Source: Rubripirellula tenax
GTDB taxonomy: Bacteria; Planctomycetota; Planctomycetia; Pirellulales; Pirellulaceae
DNA length: 64,000 nt
Direction of reading: 5' to 3'
NCBI RefSeq assembly: GCF_007860125.1
Contig: NZ_SJPW01000012.1
Span: 1-64,000, forward strand
Made by a program: the position numbers and the translations under genes. How positions within the stretch are numbered: position 1 is the first letter of the stretch; every line of letters starts with the position of its first letter. The notes below the pieces were generated by a model. That model did not search any database, was not told the origin of the DNA, and was given only the letters and a program-made list of their open reading frames with translations. This document shows positions 53,142 through 63,024 of the stretch, piece by piece.

Positions 53142-54071
53142 TCAAACTCTTTCCAATCTCTCTTGCAACGCTTGCAGGGTTTGAAAGCCTTCGCCCAGAA
53201 AGGCTCGCATCGCGTCAACGGTGTGTTCAACCTGTTTGTGTTTGCGAAAGTAAACGAACAGCCCGTTCGTCGCTTCGAAAGATATGCCGGGTCGCGAGGC
53301 AAAGTGGTCAAGCAGCGGCCGGTCAAGTAACTCACGGACCGACGCTTCATTGTCCGCTTTCAGAACGAACGCGTTGGAAAACTCGGGATGATCATGGAAA
53401 TCGATGTCTTGCATTCCGATCATGCTGCCAAGTCGATCCAATGTTCCCTCGGGGCGCAAGTGGAACGTCGGCAACTTCAAATCGGTCGCTAACACTGCCG
53501 CGATGGTCTCTCGGTGGACGCGCCGGTTCTTCCCGTGTCCTGTCGTGTATTGGTAGTCAAACAAGTTGATGCAGACATCGGAGGTTTCAGCGACCAGCAA
53601 ATTTGTGATCTGTTGCTTTCGGCCAATCGCGAATTGGGGAAGCGGCGAAAGTCGGGTGGCAAGCGACAAGCCGGTCGGAAACTCCTGAAAAACCAAGTTC
53701 AATTCTTGGGCCACTTCACCCAATGTGGTACGGCGTTGCTCTTCCTTCTTCTTCTGGTGACGGTGAAAAAGTACCCCGATCATCACCATAGGCACGATCC
53801 AGCCAGCGTGGAGTACGATGAAAAACAAACCGGCATTGCGTCTTATCCAGTTTCGGTCGTCACGCCTCACTTTCGCCGCTTTCCTGGGGCCTGGTTCAAG
53901 CGGACCGACGTCTGCCTTCGTCTCCGTGACTCGGTCGTTTTGCGAGTTTTTATCCTGAGCATGCGCAACGTTGCTTGTCGAAGCGATCCAGACGCAGATT
54001 CCAGCCACCAGCAACCGGACCAGCACAGCGGGAGCGCGGCAAGACGAATGGGCAATCGACTTTGGGACCAT
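53142..54071 (-). CDS. Exported or membrane-anchored protein, unknown function
   Basis: This 309-residue protein has an N-terminal hydrophobic segment (APAVLVRLLVAGICVWIAS, likely a signal), a second membrane segment (FFIVLHAGWIVPMVMIGVLF, about residues 83-102) and a soluble C-terminal domain. The latter contains NLFDYQYTTGHGKNRRVHRE and LPTFHLRPEGTLDRLG, motifs seen in uncharacterised bacterial membrane proteins. I give no family name. It may be the start of a two-gene unit with the VOC gene downstream, 68 bases away. Confidence 0.6.
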   Translation of the reverse strand: MVPKSIAHSSCRAPAVLVRLLVAGICVWIASTSNVAHAQDKNSQNDRVTETKADVGPLEPGPRKAAKVRRDDRNWIRRNAGLFFIVLHAGWIVPMVMIGVLFHRHQKKKEEQRRTTLGEVAQELNLVFQEFPTGLSLATRLSPLPQFAIGRKQQITNLLVAETSDVCINLFDYQYTTGHGKNRRVHRETIAAVLATDLKLPTFHLRPEGTLDRLGSMIGMQDIDFHDHPEFSNAFVLKADNEASVRELLDRPLLDHFASRPGISFEATNGLFVYFRKHKQVEHTVDAMRAFLGEGFQTLQALQERLERV

Positions 54072-54214
54072 GAAAACAAGGTACTTTCTGCGAGGAACGT
54101 AAAACGCGCTGGTTGCGAGAACTGACCAGATTGATAGCCGTCAAATGCCGTCTTGCATCCGATCCGGTAACATCCGAATTCGATCAAATTCCGCCAACCA
54201 TTGCGACTCCAGTT

Positions 54215-54781
54215 TTACCTAGTCGATCGACACTTTGACGCTCTGCCTGCATTCAGCTTCGCCGCCAAATGGTGGATCGTCTTGTAGTTGCGAGCCGTTG
54301 TCGCCACACCAAGTTTGCGTTCAACTGCCGATGCAAGCTTAGAACGCCCGAAACCGTCGGGTGCGTGCAAGTAGAAAACACTATCGACCAACTGATAGCG
54401 TTCTGTCGATGTGGCGAGGCTTGCAAGCCCGTCGTTGTCGGGTGACGTCGGGACAGAATCAAGAAAGAAGAAGTGGAGCGTCTTCGGGTCGACGACAGCA
54501 TCTGGAAACGGGTTATTCGCGATCGCGGAATGGAATTCGGCGGCAGTCAAAAGCAAGACGGTCGGACGAAAGCCAAATTCCGATTCAGTAGCGTCGCCAA
54601 CCAAACGGGTAAGCTTGGCTTTCGACTTGGCAGCAGAATCGAACAGCACGTTTCCGCTTTGGATATACGTTTGCACCGATCGGCAACCGATCGATTCCAA
54701 CGCCAACCTCAACGGAGCCATCGGCATCTTGTTCCGACCGCCGACGTTGATTCCTCGAAACAGAGCGATCCAGGTATTCAT
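54215..54781 (-). CDS. DUF1697 family protein
   Basis: The 188-residue protein matches DUF1697 throughout: WIALFRGINVGGRNKMPMA near the N-terminus, YIQSGNVLF, a central FGFRPTVLLLTAAEF and the C-terminal YFLDS-like FFFLDSVP, YLHAPDGFGRSKL, ARNYKTIHHL. The family is widespread and its function unknown. It is soluble with no signal peptide. It lies on the minus strand, 143 bases from the next gene, without an obvious partner. Confidence 0.87.
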   Translation of the reverse strand: MNTWIALFRGINVGGRNKMPMAPLRLALESIGCRSVQTYIQSGNVLFDSAAKSKAKLTRLVGDATESEFGFRPTVLLLTAAEFHSAIANNPFPDAVVDPKTLHFFFLDSVPTSPDNDGLASLATSTERYQLVDSVFYLHAPDGFGRSKLASAVERKLGVATTARNYKTIHHLAAKLNAGRASKCRSTR

Positions 54782-54865
54782 CAGGCTTCAGCTAAATCTT
54801 TTTCTTGTGACAAGAGAACAGCATCGTTCGGCAGCAAATCCCAGCGGACGCAAACGTCTGGTCTC

Positions 54866-55480
54866 TTACGATACTTTGACGGCGGTTGCGCGTTCCAGCG
54901 TAGCGGAAGCTCCGAAACCGAGAAGCCAACGCAGATAACCGAATCGTTCGATTCGCGTTACCGCGAAACCGTTTCGCTCATACATTCTGCGGGCGTTCGG
55001 GTTCGTCTCCACCACATCTAGCCGTACCGACTCGAAACCACTTATCCCTGCGAACTGCATCAGTTCATGAAGTAGTTGCGTCCCGACGCCTTGGCCACGC
55101 ATCGAGGGATCCACAACGATACCATCCATCAACAACTGTCCGTTGGTGAGCGATCGCTCATACAAGCTGAATACGAGCGCGGCCCAGTTTCCGCGAATCA
55201 CTCCAGCGTGCTTGATCAAAGAGCTGTAGGTCATCCCGTCGGTCAACGATCCCTCATGCGTCTTGTACCCAGCCAACCCAATGAGTCCATCGTCTTTGAT
55301 CGCAGCGAATGCGTAGTCAAGATTCAGCGATTCCGACAACAACGCATGGCGATGTTCGGCACAAGGAATCGCAACGGCGAACTTCGGACCAAACGCGTCT
55401 TCGTACAGTGCCGCAGCAGGCAATCGCATCGCCTCGGGAATTCCGTGAACGATCGTGAAATCAATGGGAACGTGAGTCAT
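54866..55480 (-). CDS. GNAT-family N-acetyltransferase
   Basis: The roughly 204-residue enzyme transfers an acetyl group from acetyl-CoA. Motif A is MDGIVVDPSMRGQGVGTQLL with the Gln/Arg-x-x-Gly-x-Gly pyrophosphate loop, followed by LDVVETNPNARRMYERNGF (motif B). The substrate is unknown. I chose ATG 55480 (MTHVPIDF) over the longer frame from 55507. It lies 84 bases upstream of DUF1697 in the same direction and may be co-transcribed. Confidence 0.85.
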   Translation of the reverse strand: MTHVPIDFTIVHGIPEAMRLPAAALYEDAFGPKFAVAIPCAEHRHALLSESLNLDYAFAAIKDDGLIGLAGYKTHEGSLTDGMTYSSLIKHAGVIRGNWAALVFSLYERSLTNGQLLMDGIVVDPSMRGQGVGTQLLHELMQFAGISGFESVRLDVVETNPNARRMYERNGFAVTRIERFGYLRWLLGFGASATLERATAVKVS

Positions 55481-55740
55481 GGAGCCTACCGGTGGGCAAC
55501 CCTGCAAAGCAATAACTGGCAGCGAAACTCGTGATCCGAAACGTAGCCAATGTTATCGAATGAGCATGCCTATCCATTCGTTCTTGATGTAAATAAGATC
55601 AAAAAAACTGTTTGCAATCCGTCCTCGGCGCGAAACGTATTTGCGCAATTGTCACTTGCTTCAACGAGTGTCGCCGAGATAGAACGGTAAGTCATTGCGT
55701 TGAATTCATGATTGTCTTGATTTCAAGCATAGAGCATGGC

Positions 55741-57315
55741 TTAGTACTTTCCGTTGGTGCCGAACGTTTCCTGCTTCGATGGTCGCGGTCGCACCCTTAC
55801 GCTGTGGTCTGGCTCGCCGGTGACTCGATGGAACTCGTCCGGCGTCCGTTTGCTTGGCAGATAGTCACCGGTTTGTTCCGTCCACGCGGCAAGTTCCGCA
55901 GTCATCCGCTCTTGGATCGATGTGTAGGCGGGATCGTCCATCAAATTCTTAAGCTCGCCCGGATCTCGCTGGAGGTCGAACAGTTCCCATTCGGGGCGAG
56001 GGGCTCGGAAGCATGTTTGTTGCTGTGGCGTCAACTCGCCCGCGTTCTCCAGCTTCAACATGTTTTGCCATGACAGTCCGCGTCCCGCATCGGCGGACGG
56101 CGTCGGCGGAAGGTCGGGGTAATCGTTTCGAATCAGTTTGTATTGATGGTCGACGATGCAGCGAGCGTGATCTTCGTAATCGTGCCAGTGATCTTCGGCA
56201 AATGCGAATTGACGATGGGATCGGGTCGGATCGAATAGCACCGACGCAAAGCTCTTTGCTTCCCTATCGCCAAACGCATCCCAACCGGGTTCACCCGCGA
56301 GCTCCAAAAAAGTCTTTGCGATGTCCACGGAACTGACAAGCGCATCCGTCGTATTCCCCGCCACAATTCTGGCTGGCCAACGGACGATCCATGGCGTTCG
56401 AATGCCGCCGTCGTACAGACTTGTTTTATCACGAGGAAAAGGCCGACCGTTGTCGCTGATGAACAACACCACTGTGTTCTCGGCAACGCCCTGATGGTTC
56501 AGCTTCGCCATCACCTTCCCAACGTAGGAGTCCAGGCGTCCGATTTCGTCGTAGTACAAACGCAAGTCTTCGCGAACATCAGCCGTGTCGGGCAAGTGCG
56601 CTGGAACGATCACGTCTTCGGCACGGTGCGGTGGATCGAGTGCGCCGTCAGTGTATTCACGGTGCGGATCGAGCGCCGCCAACCACATGCAAAACGGTTT
56701 CGACATGTCACGCTCCTCCAGTGCCCTTTCCCAATCCTCGCAACCACTGGGTTGATCCGCAATCATTTTTGGCGGTTCACCGTCGATGCCCGACGGCAAG
56801 ACGAAACCCGCCGTCGACGCTTCGTAGACTTTGTCGAAGTGGTCACGGATGAAATCGCCCATGTGCCACTTTCCAGCCGCGGCGGTGTAGTACCCTCGCG
56901 ATCGCAGCGCGTTGGTGAATGTCTTGCTTCCCGCCGGGATCGGCCAATGAAGCTGTTCTGCGCCCGTGTTGTGCGGGTATTGGCCGGTGATGATGCTTGC
57001 TCGCGACGGACTACACGAATTCGTCGTCAAGTACGCGTGTCGGAACCGCAATCCCTCGCCGGCAAGCCGATCGAGATTCGGCGTGCGGATGGCGGGATGC
57101 CCGTAGGCGCCGCAATCGTCCCAGTTCATATCGTCAGCGATCATCAACACAAAACTGGGGGATGCCGACGCGGATTCACCGCTGTCGGTACGACCTTGGC
57201 ACCACCCCAGTTGCGAGAAAACGATCGATCCCGCGACAGCGACAAGACCGCCCAGCAATCGCAGATAATTCGCAGCCATCGTTGTCCGCACACTTTGATC
57301 AATCATGTTGTTCAC
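55741..57315 (-). CDS. Secreted S1 sulfatase
   Basis: The 524-residue sulfatase is probably exported (hydrophobic stretch LRLLGGLVAVAGSIVFSQLG near the N-terminus). The active-site motif CSPSR (Cys 101) is canonical for formylglycine modification. Other family features: FVLMIADDMNWDDCGAYG (metal ligands) and ISDNGRPFPRDKTSLYDGGI. It hydrolyses sulfate esters, likely of polysaccharides. The GTG start at 57315 overlaps the upstream sulfatase stop by four bases; ATG 57306 three codons later is an alternative. The overlap couples the two sulfatases translationally. Confidence 0.9.
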   Translation of the reverse strand: MNNMIDQSVRTTMAANYLRLLGGLVAVAGSIVFSQLGWCQGRTDSGESASASPSFVLMIADDMNWDDCGAYGHPAIRTPNLDRLAGEGLRFRHAYLTTNSCSPSRASIITGQYPHNTGAEQLHWPIPAGSKTFTNALRSRGYYTAAAGKWHMGDFIRDHFDKVYEASTAGFVLPSGIDGEPPKMIADQPSGCEDWERALEERDMSKPFCMWLAALDPHREYTDGALDPPHRAEDVIVPAHLPDTADVREDLRLYYDEIGRLDSYVGKVMAKLNHQGVAENTVVLFISDNGRPFPRDKTSLYDGGIRTPWIVRWPARIVAGNTTDALVSSVDIAKTFLELAGEPGWDAFGDREAKSFASVLFDPTRSHRQFAFAEDHWHDYEDHARCIVDHQYKLIRNDYPDLPPTPSADAGRGLSWQNMLKLENAGELTPQQQTCFRAPRPEWELFDLQRDPGELKNLMDDPAYTSIQERMTAELAAWTEQTGDYLPSKRTPDEFHRVTGEPDHSVRVRPRPSKQETFGTNGKY

Positions 57316-58928
57316 TGTTTCTTACCCGCTTTTTGCTTGTTCGGCTTTGGTTTCTTTTTTGACTTCGAATGAACCACGCCAGGTCGCGGCATCACTTCGT
57401 CGGGCGCGCGAAACACATAGGGCTCCCAAGTCGCCAGCGTACTTTCCCATTCAGCTAAAGTTCTGGTGGGATACCACGCGGGCCAGCCATGTTTGTTGAA
57501 GTCATAATTGCCAGCGTTATCCGTCACCCAATCGTTCACCGTCGAATCGGGATTGGATTCGGGGAAGACATCGACGGCGCGAAATTCATCGGTCACACCT
57601 TGGTCGTGAATCACGTTCTCTCGCCAATCGTTCAATTCTTTCAGGAGCTCGGCCTGAACGTCAGCGTATTTTGGGTCGCCCGCCAGATTTCGAACCTCGA
57701 ACGGATCGCTGCGCAGATCAAACAGCTCAACTTCGGGCTTGGTTGCCCCCATGAAAACGGCTTGTTCGGGTGTCAGATCGCCCTTCATGTTCATGACGTT
57801 CAGTGCCGCCAGCATCGGATACGAACCTTCTTTGTACCGATTGAATTGGCACCAAGGACGCTCTGGCATCAAATTCTGGATCAACTTGAAATCGCGAGAC
57901 CGAATCGCACGCATTGAATCGTGCGTTTCGTCCATCTTGTCGCGAGCTGCAAAAACATACTTGCGATTCTTTACTTCGTCGCTGAACAGACTCTTTCCGT
58001 GTAGCGGAACCGGCGCCTTGATGCCAGCGGCTTCCAGAATCGTTGCACAGATGTCGATCGACATGACCAAATCGCTGCTGACTTGTCCGGGCTGAACTTT
58101 GCCGGGCCAACGCATGATCATCGGGATGCGAATGCCGCCATCGTACAAGAACTGCTTCCCGCGAATGTGGCACCGTCCATGGTCACCAAGGAAGAACACG
58201 ATCGTGTTTTCGGAAAGGCCCTCGTCATCAAGTCGCTTCAGCAATGCACCGATTTTACGATCGACGACTTGCATCTGCTCGAGCCCGTTCGCCCAATCGC
58301 GGCGACAGAACGGTGTATCGGGGTAGTACGGCGGCAGTTCGACGTCGCTAATATCGATCGATCGTTCGGGATCGCGATTCCAAGCCCGGTGCGTCTCGCC
58401 AAACGTCATTCTTGCAAAGAATGGCTGGTCGGGTTTTCGCTCAGACCAATCCTCACCCATGAACAATTCCGACTTGCTGTCGGGCGTGAAGTTGCAATCG
58501 GTCTTGTAACTCATCAGAGCCGTGAAATAGCCCGCGTCTTGAAACAGATGCGGAATCGGCTTGATCCCATGCGGCAGCGGTTTCTTGTTGTATTCGCGGT
58601 GTTGGTTCGCACCGATGTAGTTTTGATGGAACCCCGTCATCATCGCCGATCGAGAAGTCGAACAAACCGGCGACGTAGTAAATGCGGATTCGTAACGGAT
58701 GCCTTGCGATGCGAGCTTGTCGACATGCGGCGTCTGGATTCCTTTTGTTCCATAGCAGGACAAATCCGGCGACCAGTCTTCGATCATGACCCAAAGGATG
58801 TTTGGCCGACGGGATTCGTGGTCGCTTGACTCGTCCGCATTCACGGGCGAGTTTGCGACCATCGCGAATAGGACCATACCGATGGCATGAAACATCGCCG
58901 CATTTCTGATTTTCATTGAGGACTTCAC
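57312..58928 (-). CDS. Secreted S1 sulfatase with atypical CSTSR motif
   Basis: The 538-residue sulfatase has a signal peptide (MFHAIGMVLFAMVANSPVNA), the metal site ILWVMIEDWSPDLSCYG and a later FLGDHGRCHIRGKQFLYDGG. The modification motif reads CSTSR (Cys 89), with Thr instead of Pro or Ala at the third position. The C-terminus is Lys-rich (KSKKKPKPNKQKAGKK). It is the upstream gene of a two-sulfatase operon; its stop overlaps the next start. It probably acts on a related sulfated polysaccharide in the periplasm. Confidence 0.9.
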   Translation of the reverse strand: MKSSMKIRNAAMFHAIGMVLFAMVANSPVNADESSDHESRRPNILWVMIEDWSPDLSCYGTKGIQTPHVDKLASQGIRYESAFTTSPVCSTSRSAMMTGFHQNYIGANQHREYNKKPLPHGIKPIPHLFQDAGYFTALMSYKTDCNFTPDSKSELFMGEDWSERKPDQPFFARMTFGETHRAWNRDPERSIDISDVELPPYYPDTPFCRRDWANGLEQMQVVDRKIGALLKRLDDEGLSENTIVFFLGDHGRCHIRGKQFLYDGGIRIPMIMRWPGKVQPGQVSSDLVMSIDICATILEAAGIKAPVPLHGKSLFSDEVKNRKYVFAARDKMDETHDSMRAIRSRDFKLIQNLMPERPWCQFNRYKEGSYPMLAALNVMNMKGDLTPEQAVFMGATKPEVELFDLRSDPFEVRNLAGDPKYADVQAELLKELNDWRENVIHDQGVTDEFRAVDVFPESNPDSTVNDWVTDNAGNYDFNKHGWPAWYPTRTLAEWESTLATWEPYVFRAPDEVMPRPGVVHSKSKKKPKPNKQKAGKKQ

Positions 58929-59480
58929 TTCGCTCTCGAGTCACGTGTCAACGGCCGGCGTGCAGGTGCATAAAACCAACCTCGAATTAGTCCGTCCGCA
59001 TTTCTGGGCCAGCGGTTCCTAGCTGCGTCAAGCGATGGCAAGCGTGTTGTAAGCCTCTGTTTCGCGGCCTCGTACGGGGCCGTGCCCGCTAGGTCAGCAA
59101 ACTCATTCGGACCAGCCCCATGATCCTACAATCTTTCCGACCCATCCGCCTATCGAATGTACCGACAATGTTCCGAGCGAACAGGATGGTTGCCAATTCC
59201 TTGAGTGATCACGACGACAAAATCTGGAGGTGCCGACGGACATTTCAAAAATCGCTTTAATCGCCGGTCTTCAAAATCTTCGATACGAACCGAATCGCAA
59301 ACATCGATCAGCATCGGAAAAATGTGCAGCAAGCTGATGAACAAAATCGATCTGCCGAAGAGACAATGGTATTCCATGCGGATTCGCGATGCGACCAGTC
59401 GTTCGCGTGGCGCAAGTATAAACTACGCTGTCCGAAGGCCCCTGTAAGCCGCGCCGGCCATTCTCAAAAACTGAACTGCA
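58929..59480. other. Divergent intergenic region between sulfatase genes
   Basis: This 552-base stretch separates two divergent sulfatase units and must contain both promoters. A tataaa hexamer near 59417 may be a -10 box for the plus-strand sulfatase. A motif tggcaagcgtgttgta (about 59037) resembles a sigma-54 site but lacks the -12 GC. No gene or repeat is seen. Confidence 0.35.
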
Positions 59481-61025
59481 ATGAAACAACGATTGATAGC
59501 GGCACTGACCATCTCTTTGTTTTTGGGATCCATTTTGTCCGCCGCGCCGACCAACCGCCCCAATGTCATTTTGATCTTTGCCGATGATCTTGGCCCCGGC
59601 TTACTCGGATGCTACGGCCAGCAACGAATCACGACACCTCATATCGACCAACTTGCTCGCGAGGGCATGAAGTTTACGAACTATTACGGCGGAGTTTACT
59701 GCGCACCGGCTCGCTGGTCCTTGTTGACCGGAATGCACGACGGCCGCATCGGCGGTTGGGCTCAAACCCGCGCAGGCCTTCCAATCCAGCGTGATGCCGG
59801 CCGAATCTCCGAAGACGATTTTCAGCGGCGCATGATCGCCGTCAAGGCAAGCGCTCATCCGATCGCCGACGACGAAGTCTTCTTGGGTCAAGTTGCCCAG
59901 GACGCCGGTTACCAGACGGCACAGTTCGGAAAGCTCGATCGCGGATTCTTGACTTGGCACGAACAGGTGAAACGCTTCGGATGGGACTTCTACGAGGGCT
60001 ACTTCGACCACCAACGTTGCCATGGCTTTTACCCGCCGTACTTGTGGCGCAATGGAGATCGTTTTGAACTAGACGGGAACAGCGATCCCGATTGCGGAAA
60101 AATGAGCGAACAGGGTGATGAGCCCGTCGGATCGGGCGGAAAAACATATTCTCAGAATGTCTTCATCCAAAGCATCTTGCAGTATCTGCGTGATCATCGG
60201 AAAGAACGATTCTTCCTCTATCACCCGACCCAACTGCCGCACGGCCCCGTCGCCATCCCCGAACTGCATCCCGACTTCGCAAACGACGACAGCCTGACGC
60301 TTGCCGAAAAAAAGTATGCGTCAATGGTCAAGATGTTAGACGATCACGTGGGTCTGATCATGCAAGAACTGAAGACACTCGGAATGGACGACAACACGAT
60401 CGTTCTTTTCGCTTCGGACAACGGACACGAACTCTACTACGGCCCGAAGTCCGCGTACAAACAACAGCGACTGGCAAACGGCGAGAAGGCGAACCTAACG
60501 GACCAAAAATGGCGTACGTCGGAGTGCGGTGACGTTTTCGATGGCGCCGGCGGACGCGCCGGCCTGAAACGAAGCGGCTACCAAGGCGGTATGCAGTGTC
60601 CGTTGATTGCGCGTTGGCCCGGACGAATCGCTGCGGAATCAGAATCCGATTTGCTGACTGCCCACTACGATTTCATGGCAACGCTGGCGAGCTTGGTCAA
60701 CGCGGATCTTCCCTCCGGCAAAGACGGCATCTCGTATCTGCCGACGTTGTTGGGCCAGCCACAAATTCAAACTCACGACTACGTCATCGTCAACAATCAC
60801 TTCAACGCGATGGGCAGCTGTGCGATCATCGACCGAGATGGATGGAAGCTGGTTGAATCGAACAAGAATGCCGGCGAGTACCAACTCTACAACATCCTGG
60901 TCGACAACCAGGAGCGTGACAACGTCGAAGGCGAGCACCCTGGACGTGTCAGCAAACTGAAAGACATCTTGTTGCAACAGATTGATTCCGAGCGACCCGA
61001 TCTTTCTGTGACGGCGAACCAATGA
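59481..61025 (+). CDS. Secreted arylsulfatase-like S1 sulfatase
   Basis: The 514-residue product has a signal peptide (MKQRLIAALTISLFLGSILS) and canonical sulfatase motifs: VILIFADDLGPGLLGCYG, formylglycine site CAPAR (Cys 74), LFASDNGHELYYG and the substrate-side GKLDRGFL. CAPAR is an accepted variant of C-x-[PA]-[SA]-R. The subgroup is arylsulfatase-like. It is the third sulfatase of the cluster but transcribed in the opposite direction from the coupled pair. It ends 262 bases before the next gene. Confidence 0.9.
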   Translation: MKQRLIAALTISLFLGSILSAAPTNRPNVILIFADDLGPGLLGCYGQQRITTPHIDQLAREGMKFTNYYGGVYCAPARWSLLTGMHDGRIGGWAQTRAGLPIQRDAGRISEDDFQRRMIAVKASAHPIADDEVFLGQVAQDAGYQTAQFGKLDRGFLTWHEQVKRFGWDFYEGYFDHQRCHGFYPPYLWRNGDRFELDGNSDPDCGKMSEQGDEPVGSGGKTYSQNVFIQSILQYLRDHRKERFFLYHPTQLPHGPVAIPELHPDFANDDSLTLAEKKYASMVKMLDDHVGLIMQELKTLGMDDNTIVLFASDNGHELYYGPKSAYKQQRLANGEKANLTDQKWRTSECGDVFDGAGGRAGLKRSGYQGGMQCPLIARWPGRIAAESESDLLTAHYDFMATLASLVNADLPSGKDGISYLPTLLGQPQIQTHDYVIVNNHFNAMGSCAIIDRDGWKLVESNKNAGEYQLYNILVDNQERDNVEGEHPGRVSKLKDILLQQIDSERPDLSVTANQ

Positions 61026-61287
61026 TCAGCGACTCTCACGTGGATCAAACGATGCAACGAGTACTCTCAGCCGCAATGTCCGTCGAACGTGTCACTCAAG
61101 CGGCCGAGGGAAAACTGCATTTGACAGCACCAGTGTCGGGGAATTCAAAAGCCGAAAAGTCGGACCTGTCGGGTGACGGCGAGCTAGATTTCTGAGCGGT
61201 ACCCGCTCGGGATGGTTCTGAGTGCCGGATGATCGCGATTTGATCAATTGCGCCGCCCAGATCCTTATCTTTGTAACGAATTTGCGG

Positions 61288-63024
61288 ATGAAGTATGCAC
61301 TCGTCATCACCGGCGTCCTGGCCGGGCTAGCGATCACGGCACCCGAGCTGGTGGTTCTTGGATATTTCCTGATGATCGTTCCGGGGCTGGTTCTCACATT
61401 CGCGCCCACGGTGTTTGTCTACTTGGCCGCCACGGCGGTTATTCGGCGACTGTTACCCATCTCCTCGCCCCTCAAGGGAACAGCGATGGCATTCGGTGTC
61501 GCGTTGCTGCTGGGTTGGGCTGTTATGCAACCGTTTCGCATGAAGGCAATTGCGGAGTACCTCGCGGCGGAATTGCCCGACGTGATAGCCGATCGCTCCA
61601 TTGAACTTGATGGGCATGTTCGTATTGAAAGGCCGGATCAACGAAACGAGCCGGAATGCGACTACTTGAGTCTCGCGGTGCTCGACTCGACACAAGTTCA
61701 AAGCTTGACCACGGTCACCGCCGGGCGTGGCAAACCGTCGGATCGCGGGCTTTCCGCCGCCTATGCTTTACTTTCCGCAAAGGCCGATTCAGGGGCAGGC
61801 CTGTTTCCTAGTGAGCCGGGAAAAATCGTTCGCAAGTATCCACCTTTGGTCAGGGCGAATCGAGGGATGAGGCTGATCACGGCAGTCAAAGCGGTGGAAG
61901 CGAATTGGGCAGTGCGTTTGGCCGCGCAGGAGCGACTTTGCGAAGTTCATCCGATCGAAGCACAGGCAGCCGATTGGGCCATCCACATTCAAAGCCAAAC
62001 GAACTACCCAATTGCCACGCTCCGCCGGGTCACGGTTCTCGATTCACAAGGTACTGTGCGGTATCGTGAGAGCTATCGAAAACAGGCGGTGCCCGCGAGG
62101 ATGTTTCACTTCGACTTTCACGCTACCATGTCGGGCGCCTCCTACTTCCACGTTGGACGGCAGATCCTGGAGTCCGGCGACCGGGCGTTGGATCCGGAAT
62201 CATCGTTGCTGCAAGCGATCAAGTTCCGCGTTCCGGAGTGCGATACTGAGTCGCTGGAACGATTGCGGGCCGAAGCCATAGAAGCGCTCAACGATCCATC
62301 GGCGACCGCTGTCCGGATTGACCTAGCGCGGCGATACCTCGACTTGTTCTTCTTCGACTCGAAAAAGCAAGATCATGCGTTGATCGCACGAATCGTTGCT
62401 GACGATCGCGTTCGAGACATCGACCAACAAATCAAGAACGTCTTCTCAAAAGACAAGACGCCCGCCGCGATGCGGGAAGCCTACTTGTATCGAATTGGCA
62501 TGAACCACACTTCGGCGGATCTACGTCACTGGCTAGCCGAGCGTCTGGCGAGCCTTCCGCCGGGGACGTTTGCCGATCCAAATCCGGCTTATCTCGCGAT
62601 TTGGAACTCGCCCGAGATCTATCAACAAGCGGCACCGCTGATCGCGACTTTGGCTGATCTGGGTCCCGACCGAGCGATGCCCCAACTCAACGGAATTCTC
62701 GACACCGCACTCGAGTTTCCAAACTATCGTGACCGCCGCGCGATGATCGCTGGTATCCGCGAGGCGCTCGTGCGTTTGGGCCCACATGCATCAGACGCAA
62801 CGCCACGGATACGAGAACTGTTCCTTCGTCGCCCGTCGCCAATCATGAATAGCGCCGGCGAAGCCGATCAATGGCGATTTGCATTAGCCAGGATGGGCGT
62901 CGCGATCGAAGACCTACCCGTCTTCCCCAATCAATCACCTCAATCTGTCGAACGGAACTTACGGCAAGTTGCCAACAAGATTCAAAAGTACGAACAAGAA
63001 CACGCATCGGACGAAGAGACATGA
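61288..63024 (+). CDS. Large membrane protein with helical repeats, unknown function
   Basis: The roughly 578-residue protein has an N-terminal region with about three membrane segments (YALVITGVLAGLAITAP, LGYFLMIVPGLVLTFAPTVFVYLA, TAMAFGVALLLGWAV), then a long soluble part with helical pairs that may be HEAT- or TPR-like (REALVRLGPHASDATPRIRELF is a HEAT-type unit). I recognise no family. I chose ATG 61288 (MKYALV) rather than 61222. Its stop overlaps the next gene's start (ATGA), so the two are coupled and probably act together. Confidence 0.6.
   Translation: MKYALVITGVLAGLAITAPELVVLGYFLMIVPGLVLTFAPTVFVYLAATAVIRRLLPISSPLKGTAMAFGVALLLGWAVMQPFRMKAIAEYLAAELPDVIADRSIELDGHVRIERPDQRNEPECDYLSLAVLDSTQVQSLTTVTAGRGKPSDRGLSAAYALLSAKADSGAGLFPSEPGKIVRKYPPLVRANRGMRLITAVKAVEANWAVRLAAQERLCEVHPIEAQAADWAIHIQSQTNYPIATLRRVTVLDSQGTVRYRESYRKQAVPARMFHFDFHATMSGASYFHVGRQILESGDRALDPESSLLQAIKFRVPECDTESLERLRAEAIEALNDPSATAVRIDLARRYLDLFFFDSKKQDHALIARIVADDRVRDIDQQIKNVFSKDKTPAAMREAYLYRIGMNHTSADLRHWLAERLASLPPGTFADPNPAYLAIWNSPEIYQQAAPLIATLADLGPDRAMPQLNGILDTALEFPNYRDRRAMIAGIREALVRLGPHASDATPRIRELFLRRPSPIMNSAGEADQWRFALARMGVAIEDLPVFPNQSPQSVERNLRQVANKIQKYEQEHASDEET

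Noticed and set aside
59033-59052. Sigma-54 promoter tggcaagcgtgttgta
   Set aside because: The -12 GC is missing and no enhancer-binding protein gene or spacing supports it.
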